From Acorus gramineus (lineage: Eukaryota; Streptophyta; Magnoliopsida; Acorales; Acoraceae), in the NCBI GenBank assembly GCA_030737835.1, contig CM060857.1, forward strand, positions 15,511,496 to 15,575,495: 64,000 nucleotides of DNA, written 5' to 3'. Below, in pieces: positions 48,101 through 59,154 of this stretch (the stretch's first letter is position 1; every line of letters begins with the position of its first letter). Under the pieces are notes generated by a model, which was not told the DNA's origin, did not search any database, and was given only the letters and a program-made list of their open reading frames with translations. A program made the translations under genes and the position numbers.

Positions 48101-48916
48101 TGGAGTGTTATAAAAAACAGAAACAGTAGCTATTCAGCATTTATATACATCCAAATCGGGACATTTTTTCTGGGACAACAAAAGTGCTGTAGTTAAATAA
48201 TTAATTAATGTTGATCTGATCCTTATTCAAGTCTTGTTCTAAAGACAAGCAAGGCCCTGAAAGTTCATTATTACTATTGATATCAAATCATAATTAATGA
48301 TGTATTTTAAACTATCCCTAAGGCATAGAACACATACCCTAATAGTGAATCGAAATAGTTTTGATAATGAATTTTAAAGATGGAACTTTTTCTTTCATCC
48401 AAAACATTAAAAAAAACATATCTTCCCTTATTATGCATGGTATATAATCAAACTAGTAATAATATAATGTAACATCCTAGACCATGAAAAAAAAAATCAA
48501 AACCATATTAGAGAGAGATCACAAACCAGTTACTCTCACGGTCGACCTGCTCAAATTCAAGGCTCTTGCTAACTATCCTGTGCTTCCCACCAGCAGTTTG
48601 AAACCTGGATAAACTTATCCATATCAGGTGGTGAACAAGCCTCATGAGCAGTATAGGCACCACAGCCAACTCCATGAGGTCCCTCTCTGTTACACCTTCC
48701 ACCATGACTTTGTGTGCACTGTGCACCACCCATGGAGCCAGTACAAAGTACTTTAACAACCCCAATGTAGAGAGAAAGACATGTCAGTGAAAACCCATTT
48801 TGAAAAAAAACATGGAATAGAGAAGGAGATGAAGATGTGTAAGAGAAGTGGAAGACCTTGAAGTTGCCGAGCTTCTTCCATGGCCACTCTGTGAAGAGAC
48901 CTGGTTTTGAAGCCAT
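45142..48916 (-). CDS. CER1-like very-long-chain aldehyde decarbonylase
   Basis: Ten coding exons (48857-48916, 48527-48750, 47571-47806, 47198-47417, 46679-47054, 46492-46599, 45995-46195, 45821-45919, 45549-45722, 45142-45303) give 619 aa, the usual CER1/CER3 length. CER1 acts in the ER with CER3 and cytochrome b5 to turn very-long-chain aldehydes or acyl-CoA into cuticular alkanes. The fatty acid hydroxylase part has the di-iron histidine boxes: HRALH (147-151), HSHHH (160-164), a lone H near 222 and HSLHH (249-253). The C-terminal WAX2-type part includes QVLIRGKLTKSACAVAHALC, NCxQVWLVGDGL-like NPQVWLVGDGL and HECGGSIMNVDKVW. With all histidine boxes present it looks catalytic (CER1 rather than CER3 type). 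Intact. Confidence 0.93.
45350..45505. mobile_element. Foldback MITE (28072 family) in the last CER1-like intron
   Basis: GATCTTATCAGTGTTGAATT on the left and, inverted, ACTGCATCGAGTCAGTGCTG on the right repeat the terminal signature of the 28072 element. It fills most of a 245-bp intron. Confidence 0.45.
47478..47545. mobile_element. Short foldback copy in the third CER1-like intron
   Basis: GATATCCAGTCAGTGATGGA on the left is mirrored by the inverse of AATTCAACACTGACTGGATC on the right. It occupies about half of a 153-bp intron. Confidence 0.45.
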
Positions 48917-48989
48917 TTTTTTTCCTTCTTCTTCTTCACCAACTTGTCTGACCTGTGTTATGAGACACTTAAATTTTTCTTTTAAGATC

Positions 48990-48998
48990 CTTTTATAG
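48990..48998 (-). promoter_or_regulatory. TATA box of the CER1-like gene
   Basis: On the minus strand CTATAAAAG, in the context CTCTATAAAAGGATC, lies about 75 bp upstream of the ATG at 48916. This gives a short 5' UTR of roughly 40-50 bases, a normal plant arrangement. Confidence 0.55.
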
Positions 48999-49553
48999 AG
49001 GAACAGGTTTATGTCTGCGTGACTGATGGTTTAATATCAGCTGACACTTGTATGGAGTATGGACTGATTGGAAATATTACAAAAAAGTCTCTCCTCAGTA
49101 TTCTTTTTTCCCAAATGTCCGGATCCATTATTTTTTTTAACTTTTGACTTTATTTTCCAGTATAATAGCTAGGCACTGTTCCACATTGCTTTTTATAGCT
49201 CTCAAATATAATTTTATATATTTCGTTAATTAGCTATCTAATGATGTATATACTTTTGTAGATGTGGTGTGTGTATATATATAATATTTGAATATATTAG
49301 ACAATTTTTATTAATATTATTATATTACATGAATTAAACGAATCATTAGTATGACCGTTAAAATTGTTATTCCTTCCTAAAGATGATTTAACATGAGATA
49401 AATATTATTTGTAGAATAGACAAAATATCAAGATTAATGTACCCATCAAAAAAATATCAAGATTAATGGAGGATCACAAATTTTTGTTTAAATTAGACAG
49501 TAAAAGGATTGAATGCACTACAAAAAATCTTCTATGGTTCAATCATAGATTGC
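48999..49553. other. Spacer upstream of the CER1-like gene
   Basis: AT-rich promoter and flank. No gene or element seen. Confidence 0.4.
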
Positions 49554-49561
49554 CATGTAAA

Positions 49562-50039
49562 TAGGGGTGGTAAACGAGCCGAACGAGCTGAGCTTTGACC
49601 TGCTCAGGCTCGGCTCAGGAACGAGCTTCATTTTGTGTTCAAGCTCGGCTCGTTGGGCTCGTGAAAAGCTCGGTTAAAGCTCGGCTCGGCTCGTTTGTTA
49701 AACAAGCCAAGCTGAAACTCGAATCAAGGCTCGGCTCGGGCTCGTTTAGCTAAAAAAAATCTTGTTTAGCATTTGAGAAGTCACATTTCATAAATCACAA
49801 CACCTTATACATGTGAAAGTAACATAAGTTCGGGCTCGGGCTCGGCTCGTTAACCTTTTTTCAGTTAAGTAAACGAGCTCGTCTAGGCTCGGGCTCGGCT
49901 CGGGCTCGGCTCAGGCTCGGCTCGTTTACAAACCGAGCTTTAAAAATTGTTCAAGCTCGGCTCGTTTGTCTAATCGAACGAGCCTGAGCGAGCTTTAACC
50001 GAGCCGAGCCCGAGCTGCTCGACTCGTTTACCAGCCCTA
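49562..50039. mobile_element. Non-autonomous hAT element, 478 bp, with 8-bp target duplication
   Basis: Ends TAGGGGTGGTAAACGAGCC and, inverted, TAGGGCTGGTAAACGAGTC, flanked by CATGTAAA (49554-49561) and CGTGTAAA (50040-50047). The body is built of many GCTCGGCTCG units, giving it GC content far above its surroundings. Same family as 34116-35988. Confidence 0.8.
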
Positions 50040-50047
50040 CGTGTAAA

Positions 50048-50237
50048 TGACATAACAACATTAAACCATATATGTAAGATTTTTCTGTAAATATACCAAG
50101 GACATTTTGTAAGAAGTTTTTTTCTTCCGCATAGTGTCACTACCCCATTGTTCAATATAGATAATTTTTTTTCTGTCCTTCACACATAGGATTCAGATAA
50201 GTGGGTTCAATTAACCTAACTTTTCTAGCTTTTATTA
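50048..50237. other. Short spacer between two elements
   Basis: AT-rich, nothing identified. Confidence 0.4.
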
Positions 50238-50577
50238 GGCCCCGTTTGGTTATGTGTTGGAGCGTGTTTTTACTTTTTGAAAAGCTGAAAAGTTAAAAGC
50301 TTGTAGTCAAACGGGACAGCTTTTTACAGAATCGAAAGCTAGATTCCTTTTAATTTTTCCCTCGAAATCTGTGTTTTAAAAAGCTCAGAAACAACGTTTT
50401 TTTGTCGGAATCGATTTTTTGAATTGAAAAGCAACTTTCTCTGTCAAACATTAAACTCCTTTCAAATATTGATTCCTGATTTTAAAAAAAAATCCTAAAA
50501 AAGTCAAGGTCTAAAATCATCTTAAAAAACAGTTTTATTTCAAAAGTTATTTTTTAATCTGTGTTTTCAAATGGATC
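50238..50577. mobile_element. Tourist-like MITE
   Basis: It starts GGCCCCGTTTGGTTATGTG and ends with the inverse of GGATCCATTTGAAAACACA. The left flank is TTA; the right flank (TAT) is a poor match, so the copy is diverged. Confidence 0.45.
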
Positions 50578-51781
50578 CTATAAGAATTTATAAGAATTTA
50601 TATTTTCAGGGAATATTTTAAGTGACCCATAAATAACAGAATAACATGTCGATGTTTAAACTTATGTGATTCGTACATGTGATGAACAAAAATCAATTTG
50701 TCATAATTTGAAAAACCTGTATTTGTATTTTAGTCCTGTCGACTCCCAAAGTTTTTTATTTTATTTTATTTTACATCCAAGTATCGCTGTGTATCACATT
50801 TTAAATGCAATTATTATATCTGTGAGGGCTTGAAAAAAAAATTATAGGTGCAAGTGTGCAACGGTGCAAAGGATTAAGAGGACTTCCATGAAAATCGAAA
50901 GAAAAATTGGATGTTTCACGTATTTCCCGAAATTATGCAATAGCTGGATGTTTTAAAAAAAAATTATAGAACCATTTTCAACCGTTCGATTCAGAACAAA
51001 AGTAGTGCTCAAGATTCCTTAAAAAGCATCTCAACCGTCAAATTCAAACCCATAAACATTTAAATGCGCCATCTAATAAACATCTGAAGTCATTTATGAC
51101 CGTCCAATCAATGGGACTATCTAGGTAAGTGAACCCCAGCTACGGAGACCCTCACTCACATGGGCCTTGTGAAAAAAAAAAAAAGACAGAGAGAGATCAC
51201 CATCAAAGCGAAGTCAGGGACTTTTATTGGGCTATCGCTGACCGTACGTTCATATGGGCCCACCATTCACCATCACCACAGTCACAGCCTGAACCAAAAT
51301 AGGGTTGGGCGAGTCATCAATGCAGAGAAAGGTGGAGCAAGTAAATTTTTCAAAACCACTTTATTTTTTTTTATCATTATATTTATTTATTTAATCCTTA
51401 ATCGGTATTACATCATATTTTAATACCTAAATGATTTTGACAAAGTCTCTTTTATTTTTAGTGTTTTTAAAAATATTAATAAACATCTTTTTTAATTCCT
51501 TTTTTTAAAAAAAAAATTTGGGGTTTTTTTTGTAATTGAATCATCATATGCAGAGATCAGGTTATGAATTGGCTGCATATTTGTCTGTTGATTTAAAAGT
51601 TGTGATCCCCGTAAATCTTATCTTTTTATAATATTTACAGGGGAAGGGAATTTATTTTGTTGTCAAAATATGAAAATAAAATTTAAAAATTAGTTTTTCC
51701 ATATATAAGAAACTTATCTCCCATTGAAACTTTGAAAGTGAGTTATCCAGGATTTACATCCAAACACTATTCATGAGATGC
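50578..51781. other. Spacer
   Basis: No gene recognised. The frame at 51160-51423 has a good length only because of local composition and matches no family I know. Confidence 0.35.
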
Positions 51782-51784
51782 TAA

Positions 51785-52017
51785 GGGCCTATATAAAAAC
51801 ACGTTTGAAAAATAAGATTTTAAATAAAATGATTTAAATAAACTTTAATTTCTGAAAAGCTCATTTTTTACGTTTTTTAAAAAACAACATTTTTACACTA
51901 AAAGTTGTAAGTAACTTTTTAATTAAGTTGACTTTCTGAAACCTGTTTAGTAACACGTTTAAGCCTTCTACTTAATTAAAAACAGAATCATCTCTAATCG
52001 TGTTACCAAACTGGGCC
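51785..52017. mobile_element. Tourist-like MITE, 233 bp, with TAA duplication
   Basis: The ends GGGCCTATATAAAAACACG and, inverted, GGCCCAGTTTGGTAACACG are flanked by TAA at 51782-51784 and 52018-52020, the usual Tourist target duplication. Confidence 0.65.
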
Positions 52018-52354
52018 TAAAAAAAACAAATTAATTAGATATAACACTTTGTTATGAAATTATCACTGAAAGAGAGAATTTTCTGCTTTCCTGTGATTAT
52101 GAGAAGATGCATCAATGCCCACATTTCCTCATATTTTGATTTCCTGGTCCCACACGCCACATCTTAATTATCATTAGGATAATGCAAATGATAATTTATA
52201 TATAGTTCTCACTTTTTTTTTTTTCAAGATGTTTATATAACACACGGAAAACAGCATATATGTTTTGGAAAAAAATTCTGTCATTTGAAAAAAAGAAAAA
52301 AATATATGCTTATACCTGACTACCAAAATGAGACTGCAAGCAAAAGTTGTATTT

Positions 52355-52468
52355 AAAGAGTGTGTGCATTAGCACCCTTTATAGTTATATATATTCTAAA
52401 CTAACGTTCATTTCAAAGATGTGTGCATTAGCACCCTTATAGTTGTATTCTAAACTAATGTTCATTTC
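52355..52468. repeat. Two-copy tandem repeat, 60 and 54 bp
   Basis: Units 52355-52414 and 52415-52468 share GTGTGCATTAGCACCCTT and CTAAACTAACGTTCATTTC with few differences. The first has an extra TATA-rich insertion. GTGCATTAGCAC is itself near-palindromic. Confidence 0.8.
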
Positions 52469-53850
52469 TTTTATTATGCTATATATGTTGTCGAGTTCAA
52501 TTGTGTGTAACTACTTTCTATGCCTCAACTTTGCATGACATTATTCTTTGCACTTAATTAAACACATAAATGACATATATGAAGTAAGAAATGATGTCAT
52601 GGCATGTCGGTTCATCATAACTTCAGATGGAGACATGCACATCGACCATTATATTATCATCAATGCCTTTGATTTATGCGATGCCGTGGTAGGTCGGTTG
52701 GTGTTCATGCAGATAAAGAGCAAGGAACTTCTAGTTCTAGATGTATGAATTGAAGTGTACCCAACTTTCTTTTTTTTTTTAACAAAGCGAAACATGATGG
52801 AAAAAATAACGAGGAGTTTTTATTGTACAAGAAATCAATATATATGTATATATATATATATATAAAAGAAGACCTCACAAAAACAGAAAAAGACATGAAT
52901 TAAGATGTCTTAAAAGGTTGATGAGGGAACACTAGTTGATCGGAGACCATCAAATCTGGTTAGTCTGATATATGGGGCTCACTAAATAATATAAAACATA
53001 ATTATCATAATCATATAAAAAATATGAGGTTGTCATAAGACTAGACATCACATAAAATCTACTATACTTACTAGATCTAATATAACGTAAGACGTGTATG
53101 ATTATCGTGTGAGTTGGAAGGGTATTCAATGACCCCTTAACGAATCTTATTATCCACACACTGCTCTCAAATCTGGAGTGAGTTAAGATAATCATCACAT
53201 CTCAAACTCTTCATATGAATATGTTGGCATGCTTTAATTAATGTGTGTGTGTGTGTGTGTGATATTCTCTTGTCGTAACAATGAGATTGGTAACTTTTAA
53301 TTTAGTTTAATAAATGTTATATGTGCATGTACATTCATGTAAAAATCCATTCATTATTCTTATAATTTTAAGTCCCTTATCATTCAAGTGAGTTTTAGCG
53401 TTTGAATTTTTCAAAGCATTTTTGAAGCTGAGTTTAAACTCTTAGATTATCTTGAAATGCGAACGTTTAGATCTCGAAACCAAACGTTGTATAGATATCA
53501 CTTTGTAATGCTTCGAGAACTCAACCAACTTATATATATATATATTTTGAAATAAGGCTGTCTAAATTTTCTTTTCTAGTTTCTTGATTGACTACTGTTC
53601 ACCTCTTTTAATAAATTTTTTGAAAAGGGGACCTAGCGAGATATGTGGAAACTTTCCACGCATTTATATGCGGAAAGTTTGTTTTAGAATTAATGGTTGA
53701 GATGTTATTTATTTTTATTTTCTATTTCAAAAGTTAAGATTCAATACTTAAAATTGTTTTAGAATTTGTTTTAGAAATTTATTTATTTATTTATTTATTC
53801 TATTTCAAAGATTAGGATTTAGTGTTTTAAAAAAAAATTGGTGGGGGCTT
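52469..53850. other. Spacer with microsatellites
   Basis: Holds a TA repeat near 52840-52863 and a TG repeat near 53243-53261. The open frame at 52548-52748 is short, lacks a recognisable domain and is probably chance. Confidence 0.35.
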
Positions 53851-53852
53851 AA

Positions 53853-55790
53853 GAGCATCTCCAACTGGCGCAATTAATTCGGCTTCTTCGATCGATTTGA
53901 TGAGTGTGCGAGAAAAATCCACTCCAACCGACTCCTTGTCGCTCAACAATTTGGGCAGATGAGCACGCCCGCTCAACAAACGGGGGAGACAACGAGGAGT
54001 TGAGGAGTTCCCAGACGTGGCCCTCACAATATAAAAAATTAAAAATAATATTTTTTCATTTGAATTTTACCCACAGAAAATTAAAAAAAAAAATTTGCTT
54101 TGTGTGTATATTTGGAGCGGCTATATCTCAACGGATATAACTTCTTCTATTTAATCCCATCCTCATTCATACAATTTTTACACTCTCAATTTACAAGTTT
54201 TGTTATTAAAAAATTAAGGGTTTTTTTCTCTCTAAATTTTACATTTGATCTGAGTTTCTCATTTGTCATCATTTTATTTTTTCAAGTATTATTTTTATTA
54301 ATTTATTTTAATTTTTTTTGTGCGGATGGATCCTCGTGGTAATACATTTTTCAGCGATCTTCTTAACAATGAATACTCTTTTGATCTATCTGGTGAATAT
54401 TCCACTCAACCCTCCAGGTCATCTCAAATTTGTGTCAAAGAAGAACCTACCTAAAAGAAAAACACAAGAGCAAAAAAAATTTCAGTTAAAGAAGACATGA
54501 TGCTTATATCCGCATGGCTCAATATTAGCACAGATGCAATGCACAGAACTGAGCAAAAGAATCACACATATTGGGAATAAGTCCATTCCTATTCCCAACC
54601 GTACAAACAATTTAAATCTGAGCGTATTGCCAATTCTCTGATGCATCGTTGGTCTTTAATTCAACTTGTTGTGGGTAAGTTTCATGACTATTTTATGCAA
54701 ATTGAAGTAAGGAAGCAAAGCAATATCAATGAACAAGACAATGTATTTATTTTATTAAAATTCATAAGTTTATACTCATTATTTTTTCAATTTTATAATT
54801 AAGTTATTTTATGTATTTTTTTAAAATTAGGTCTCTCAAGCAATGGAAATGTATCTAAATTTTCATCATTCAACATTTCATTTTTTACATTGCTGGAAAT
54901 GTATCTAAATTAAAAAAAATCGCCGAAGTGGTGCACTGAAAGTTCCAAGAAGTCCAAAAATTCAAGCAATGCTAGTCCCGCAACGCCTTGTCGTTCAACT
55001 CCAGATTCAATAAATTTAGGACAAGTTAATGCTAGTTCATTTATTAATGATATTGTTATTGGTTTGGAGAGACCACTAGGCAGAAAGGCTGCAAAGGAGC
55101 AATTGAAACGGAGAAAAGACAAACAAATAGCTGAGAACAAGGATGGAATGCCCATCACGAAGTTGTTTGAAAAGTACAAGGAAAAGCAAAAAATGGCCAA
55201 ACAAGAGAGAAATGAGCAGTTTGACAAATTATATACTCAAGAAGAAGGAGATGATTTTTATTAAGAAAGAAAAACTTTGACTGAAAGAAATAAAAGAGGA
55301 GGAGAGAAGAATGGCGATTGATACTTCTAATATGCATTCACTGCAAACAGATTGTTACAAGGCCCTCTAGATGCAAATCATTATAAAAAGGATACAACAA
55401 TAGTTTTATAGTAGTTTTAATTATGTTGTAGTTTTAATTATATTGCATTGTACTTGAAAAAATGACACTCTATCTCATTATTACAAGACCCTCCATATGA
55501 CTATTAAAAAAAAACAACTTAAATATGATAGTTAAAGAAAGCCGTTAAAATATTACCGTTACGATATAGAAAATAAGGTATAATAATTAAGTTATTTTTT
55601 GTAACTTTAAAATTTAAATATAATTAATTTGAATTAAAAAAATATTAATAAAATATTATTGTAAGAGTCATTCAAGGAGTATAGTTGGAGTGGACACGGT
55701 AATCAATACTTTTTATCTAAGTATATGTGCCATGCTCCACCGACTCCACCAAATGAGGGAGGCATTGGTGGAGCATGGTTAGAGATGCTC
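53853..55790 (+). mobile_element. PIF/Harbinger element with ORF1 relic
   Basis: The ends GAGCATCTCCAACTGG and, inverted, GAGCATCTCTAACCATGC are flanked by TTA (55791-55793 on the right, TTAA on the left). Inside, on the plus strand, are remains of the Myb/SANT-like ORF1 protein of this superfamily. No DDE transposase remains, so the element could move only with help from elsewhere. Confidence 0.7.
54326..55263 (+). pseudogene. Decayed ORF1 (Myb/SANT, NAM-associated type) of the PIF/Harbinger element
   Basis: Pieces in different frames and separated by stops include MDPRGNTFFSDLLNN (from 54326), a trihelix/SANT-like stretch with FKSERIANSLMHRWSLIQ (about 54600-54660), and a C-terminal part ERPLGRKAAKEQLKRRKD (about 55064-55120) followed by a charged coil to EEGDDFY. 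This order is typical of Harbinger ORF1 and of host proteins named NAM-associated or GST T3-like. An A/T-rich stretch near 54740-54830 may be an old intron. It is no longer a single coding frame. Confidence 0.6.
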
Positions 55791-55793
55791 TTA

Positions 55794-56096
55794 GCCCGCC
55801 CTAGGAAACCATAGGTCGGCCCCTGACAACAAGATATAATTATGGATGCTGCAATAGTTGAAATATGAGATCTATATATCATAAGAATCCAAAGAACAGT
55901 CTCAACAATTAATTATTGAGATATATACAAGATGTGAGAGCGATTGCCTATCTTCCGGTCAAAAAAAAATATGCACAAGATAAAAAAAAAAAAAAAAAAA
56001 GCATACACCACACAAAATATTTATGAAAAGTGATTAATTCTACATGTATTTTTCTTCTTATAAGACACAAATATGAAAAGTTTTTTTTTTTTTTAA
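55794..56096. other. Spacer
   Basis: AT-rich with poly-A runs near 55982-56000. Nothing identified. Confidence 0.4.
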
Positions 56097-56099
56097 GAA

Positions 56100-56642
56100 A
56101 GGGAAAAAATCCAAATAACCCCATGTAAATTATCTGAAACTCATATAATCTCTTAACTTTTCCTAAAGTTTATATAACCCCTTCAAAACACCTATATAAA
56201 TCCAAATAGCTATCTGAATTAAATTTTTGTTGATTGATTATGATTATTCTGTGAATATTCTATTTGATGAATCTTAGTTGAAAACACAGTATACCCAAAA
56301 CACCTTACAATGTGTTTAAAATGTAAAAAATCATTTATAAATGACGATTTTACCCCTTCCAGATAAGGTTTATAATCTATTCAGGGAGATAAGATCGACA
56401 GATATAGAAGTTTTTTCACATTTTTAATAAATTTTAGGGGTTTTTTAATATTCTATGTTTTTAATCAAGGTCAACAAAATAAAATATTTACATAATATTC
56501 CTAGTCTATTAACATAAGTTAAATTCATTAGATTATTTAGATTTATATATGTGTTTTCATATAATTCCATAGACTTTAAAAAAAACCAATGAGTTAAATG
56601 GATTTTATGCAGTTTTCAGGGGGGTTAATTGGATTTGTCCCA
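56100..56642. mobile_element. Probable Mutator-like MITE
   Basis: The left end GGGAAAAAATCCAAATAACC is mirrored by the inverse of the right end, GGGACAAATCCAATTAACCC, with further loose similarity inwards. The interior is AT-rich. No target duplication is clear. Confidence 0.5.
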
Positions 56643-56678
56643 TTGTAAAAACACCAGTTGTAAAACTCTTAAATCAAA

Positions 56679-56865
56679 ATGCCACCTGGAGGGGGTGAGA
56701 GAATTGATGTTTCTGAGGGTCAGTTTTATGTCTGCTCAAGAATCTATATAAAATGCGATTTTAATGTGCCCACTGTTTGGAGAGCAGGACCACCTCAGGT
56801 TTTCACACCTGTCTCTGAAGAGATTCTGATCGGCCGCCAGCCATGCAAGTTCTTTCACATTAATA
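56679..56865 (+). other. Unassigned GC-richer open segment between two elements
   Basis: From an ATG at 56679 the frame reads MPPGGGERIDVSEGQFYVCS and continues to IGRQPCKFFHINTY before entering repeat sequence. Its composition is more gene-like than its surroundings and it sits between Mutator-like ends, so it could be a captured host gene fragment. I do not recognise the protein. Confidence 0.25.
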
Positions 56866-57220
56866 CATATAGCCCCCTGAAAGTTCACTTATGTCCATAT
56901 CAATACTTTTTTTTTCTTTTCTTTTTTTTCAAAAATCTATATATAACCTCTGATTGTTTGGGTTACGTTGATCCACTCCCCTACCATTAACAATTTGAAC
57001 TGGGGTGTGCTTAATTTAACTTACCACACATAGTTAAATTATCTTTTACCCTGATGGAAAAAATGCATATAGCCCCCTGAAAGTTTACTTATATCCGTAT
57101 CGACCCATCTTTTTTTGAAAATTTATATAACACTCTTATTGTTTGAGTTATATTGATCTGCTTCCATGTTGTTATTTAACACTTTGAAATTGGAGTGTGA
57201 TTAACTTTTTTGTAGTTGAA
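56866..57220. repeat. Two direct copies of a Mutator-like terminal sequence
   Basis: CATATAGCCCCCTGAAAGTT...CTTAT(G/A)TCC(A/G)TATC...GATTGTTTGGGTTA (from 56867) is repeated from 57069 with the same order of motifs. An inverted copy lies near 57790-57889. Confidence 0.65.
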
Positions 57221-57889
57221 TGTTCAGGGAAAGTGGGTTAACATTCAAGCTACGTAGGCTATTGATCTATTATAAAACAATTAACGAAAATTAATTACAC
57301 GAGAATTCCATTAAACACTTGACAGACAGTGGATAAATACTTGTACTTTCTGACATAATTGCTTGTGTGCTTCAAATTGAAGATGGAAATCTTGGATTAC
57401 ATGTAATGGAGCACAAGTTCATTAAATGCAGCTTACAATAAGGAAACTAAAATAACAAGAAGAAGATGCAAAAACAAGAAAAACCAAATACACCAAAAGA
57501 AGATGCAGAAAATCTACCATTCAAAGCAGTTGAAGGGAGATTTTGAATCCTCAAAACTCCCATGGATCCTATTTAGAACCTTTGGGATGAAAAAAAGAGT
57601 GCTTCGGGGAAATTGTGCAAGCAAAGACATTTTGGTCATATGGAGGGATCTTTTTGAATTTTATTAAAAAGTCAAGGTGTTATATGAATATATATTTTCA
57701 AGATAACGCTGTGTAATGAAATATTCTATGAATATTTTTTCTAAATTGACAGCAATTTAACTTAGGATTTTTTCTTTTTTTTTGCTTAACTAAAGAAACA
57801 ATAAGGGAGTTATATGGATTTTCAAAAAAAAGAAGAGTCTATATGGATATAAGAAAACTTTTGGGGAGCTATATGCATTTCTCCCAATA
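57056..57889. mobile_element. Probable Mutator-like element with long inverted ends
   Basis: The left end GGAAAAAATGCATATAGCCC and about 100 bp after it are mirrored at the right end, whose inverse reads GGGAGAAATGCATATAGCTC and continues with CTTATATCCATATAGACTC and GAAAATCCATATAACTCCC. No target duplication was found and there is no coding sequence. Confidence 0.55.
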
Positions 57890-58314
57890 TTAAAAACATT
57901 TAGAAAACAATGATATTACCGTCAATCTTTTTTATAATCTCAAATACAATCTCATATATCTTGTAAGTCTCCTTCATTCACTATAACAATATATATATAT
58001 TCTTTGTTAAAAAAAATTCACATTTTCAATCAATAATATCATATTCGATTCGTTTGAGTATATATTTTATCTTTTATAAAATTATATATCTTGATTTTTA
58101 AAAAAATGAAAAATAAATTGAATGTAACATTTTTCTCTAGAAAATATTAATTTCATTCATTCATATAGTCAATTTTTTTTAAAATGTATATATTTATCTA
58201 AAAAATACATATACATGAAAAAGAAAATGCACATTTGAATTAATTAAAAATATATATTTTTATATTTTTCATAATCAAATATATAATCGCATAACTTGAT
58301 ATATACAGGCATGA
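57890..58314. other. Spacer
   Basis: Very AT-rich; no gene or element identified. Confidence 0.4.
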
Positions 58315-59154
58315 CTATCCCCACTAAATGTTTCACTTAACCCACCATAAAAAAAAATCGGTGTTTGGACAAATCCAGGTCGACCGAATTTGGTCGCCAT
58401 TTTAGGTTTTGAATGACCGAACTTAATTGTCATTTCAGGTTTTGGGTGATCGAAATTGGTTGTCATTTCAGGTTTTGAGTGACCGAAATTAGTCGAACAT
58501 GGTCCAGAATTATATTTACATGTTCTTTGTAAACATATAATTTTTTGGGTTTATCCATCATATTCTACATTTATTCTTTTATCCAAATAACAGGGACTGG
58601 AAAAAATGTAAGTAGGTATACTTTCAATTAATTTAAATTTTTATAGAAAAATATCTTATTAGACAAATATATATCATTTTTAAGTTTCATTTGAATTCGT
58701 AGTTAAGCGGATTCTTTATTTAAAAACAAAAAAAACCTACCAGTTGATCCAAACACATTTTATATTTTAGCTTTTAAAAATTTCTCTGTCACTTATGTAA
58801 AAAAATTGTTCTTATGTTCTACATTTAAAAATAATAATTGATTCTCCCTACATTACAACTCAGACTTGAAGTGACATGAAAGATCCAAGGAGGATACACG
58901 TCATGGGATTAAGTTTCCAAGAAAAAAATTAAAAACTTTATTACAAATTCTGTTCGACTAAGTTCGATCACCAGAAACCTGAAATGGCGACCAAGTTTGG
59001 TCGCTCAAAATATGAAATGACTAACAAGTTTGATCGCAAAAAACTTAAAATGACGACCAAGTTTGGTCGATCTGACCGGATCGGTGGAAATAAAAAAAAC
59101 ACCATTTTTTTTTTTTTTTATTGGTGGGGTAAGAAAAAGACTTGGTAGGGATAG
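58315..59154. mobile_element. Element with long inverted ends and repeated GGTCG subterminal motifs
   Basis: The left end CTATCCCCACTAAATGTTTC is mirrored by the inverse of the right end, CTATCCCTACCAAGTCTTTT. Inside each end are three to four units of about 36 bp of the form GACCGAAATTGGT(C/T)G followed by CATTTCAGGTTTTG, inverted relative to each other. Clustered subterminal repeats like these are transposase-binding sites in CACTA and some Mutator elements. The termini are not CACTA and no target duplication is clear, so the superfamily is open. Confidence 0.6.

Noticed and set aside
52548-52748. 66-aa frame with even composition
   Set aside because: No recognisable motif, no splice partners and no homologous family known to me.
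53241-53262. TG microsatellite considered as a Z-DNA regulatory site
   Set aside because: It lies in a transposon-rich spacer with no nearby gene to regulate.
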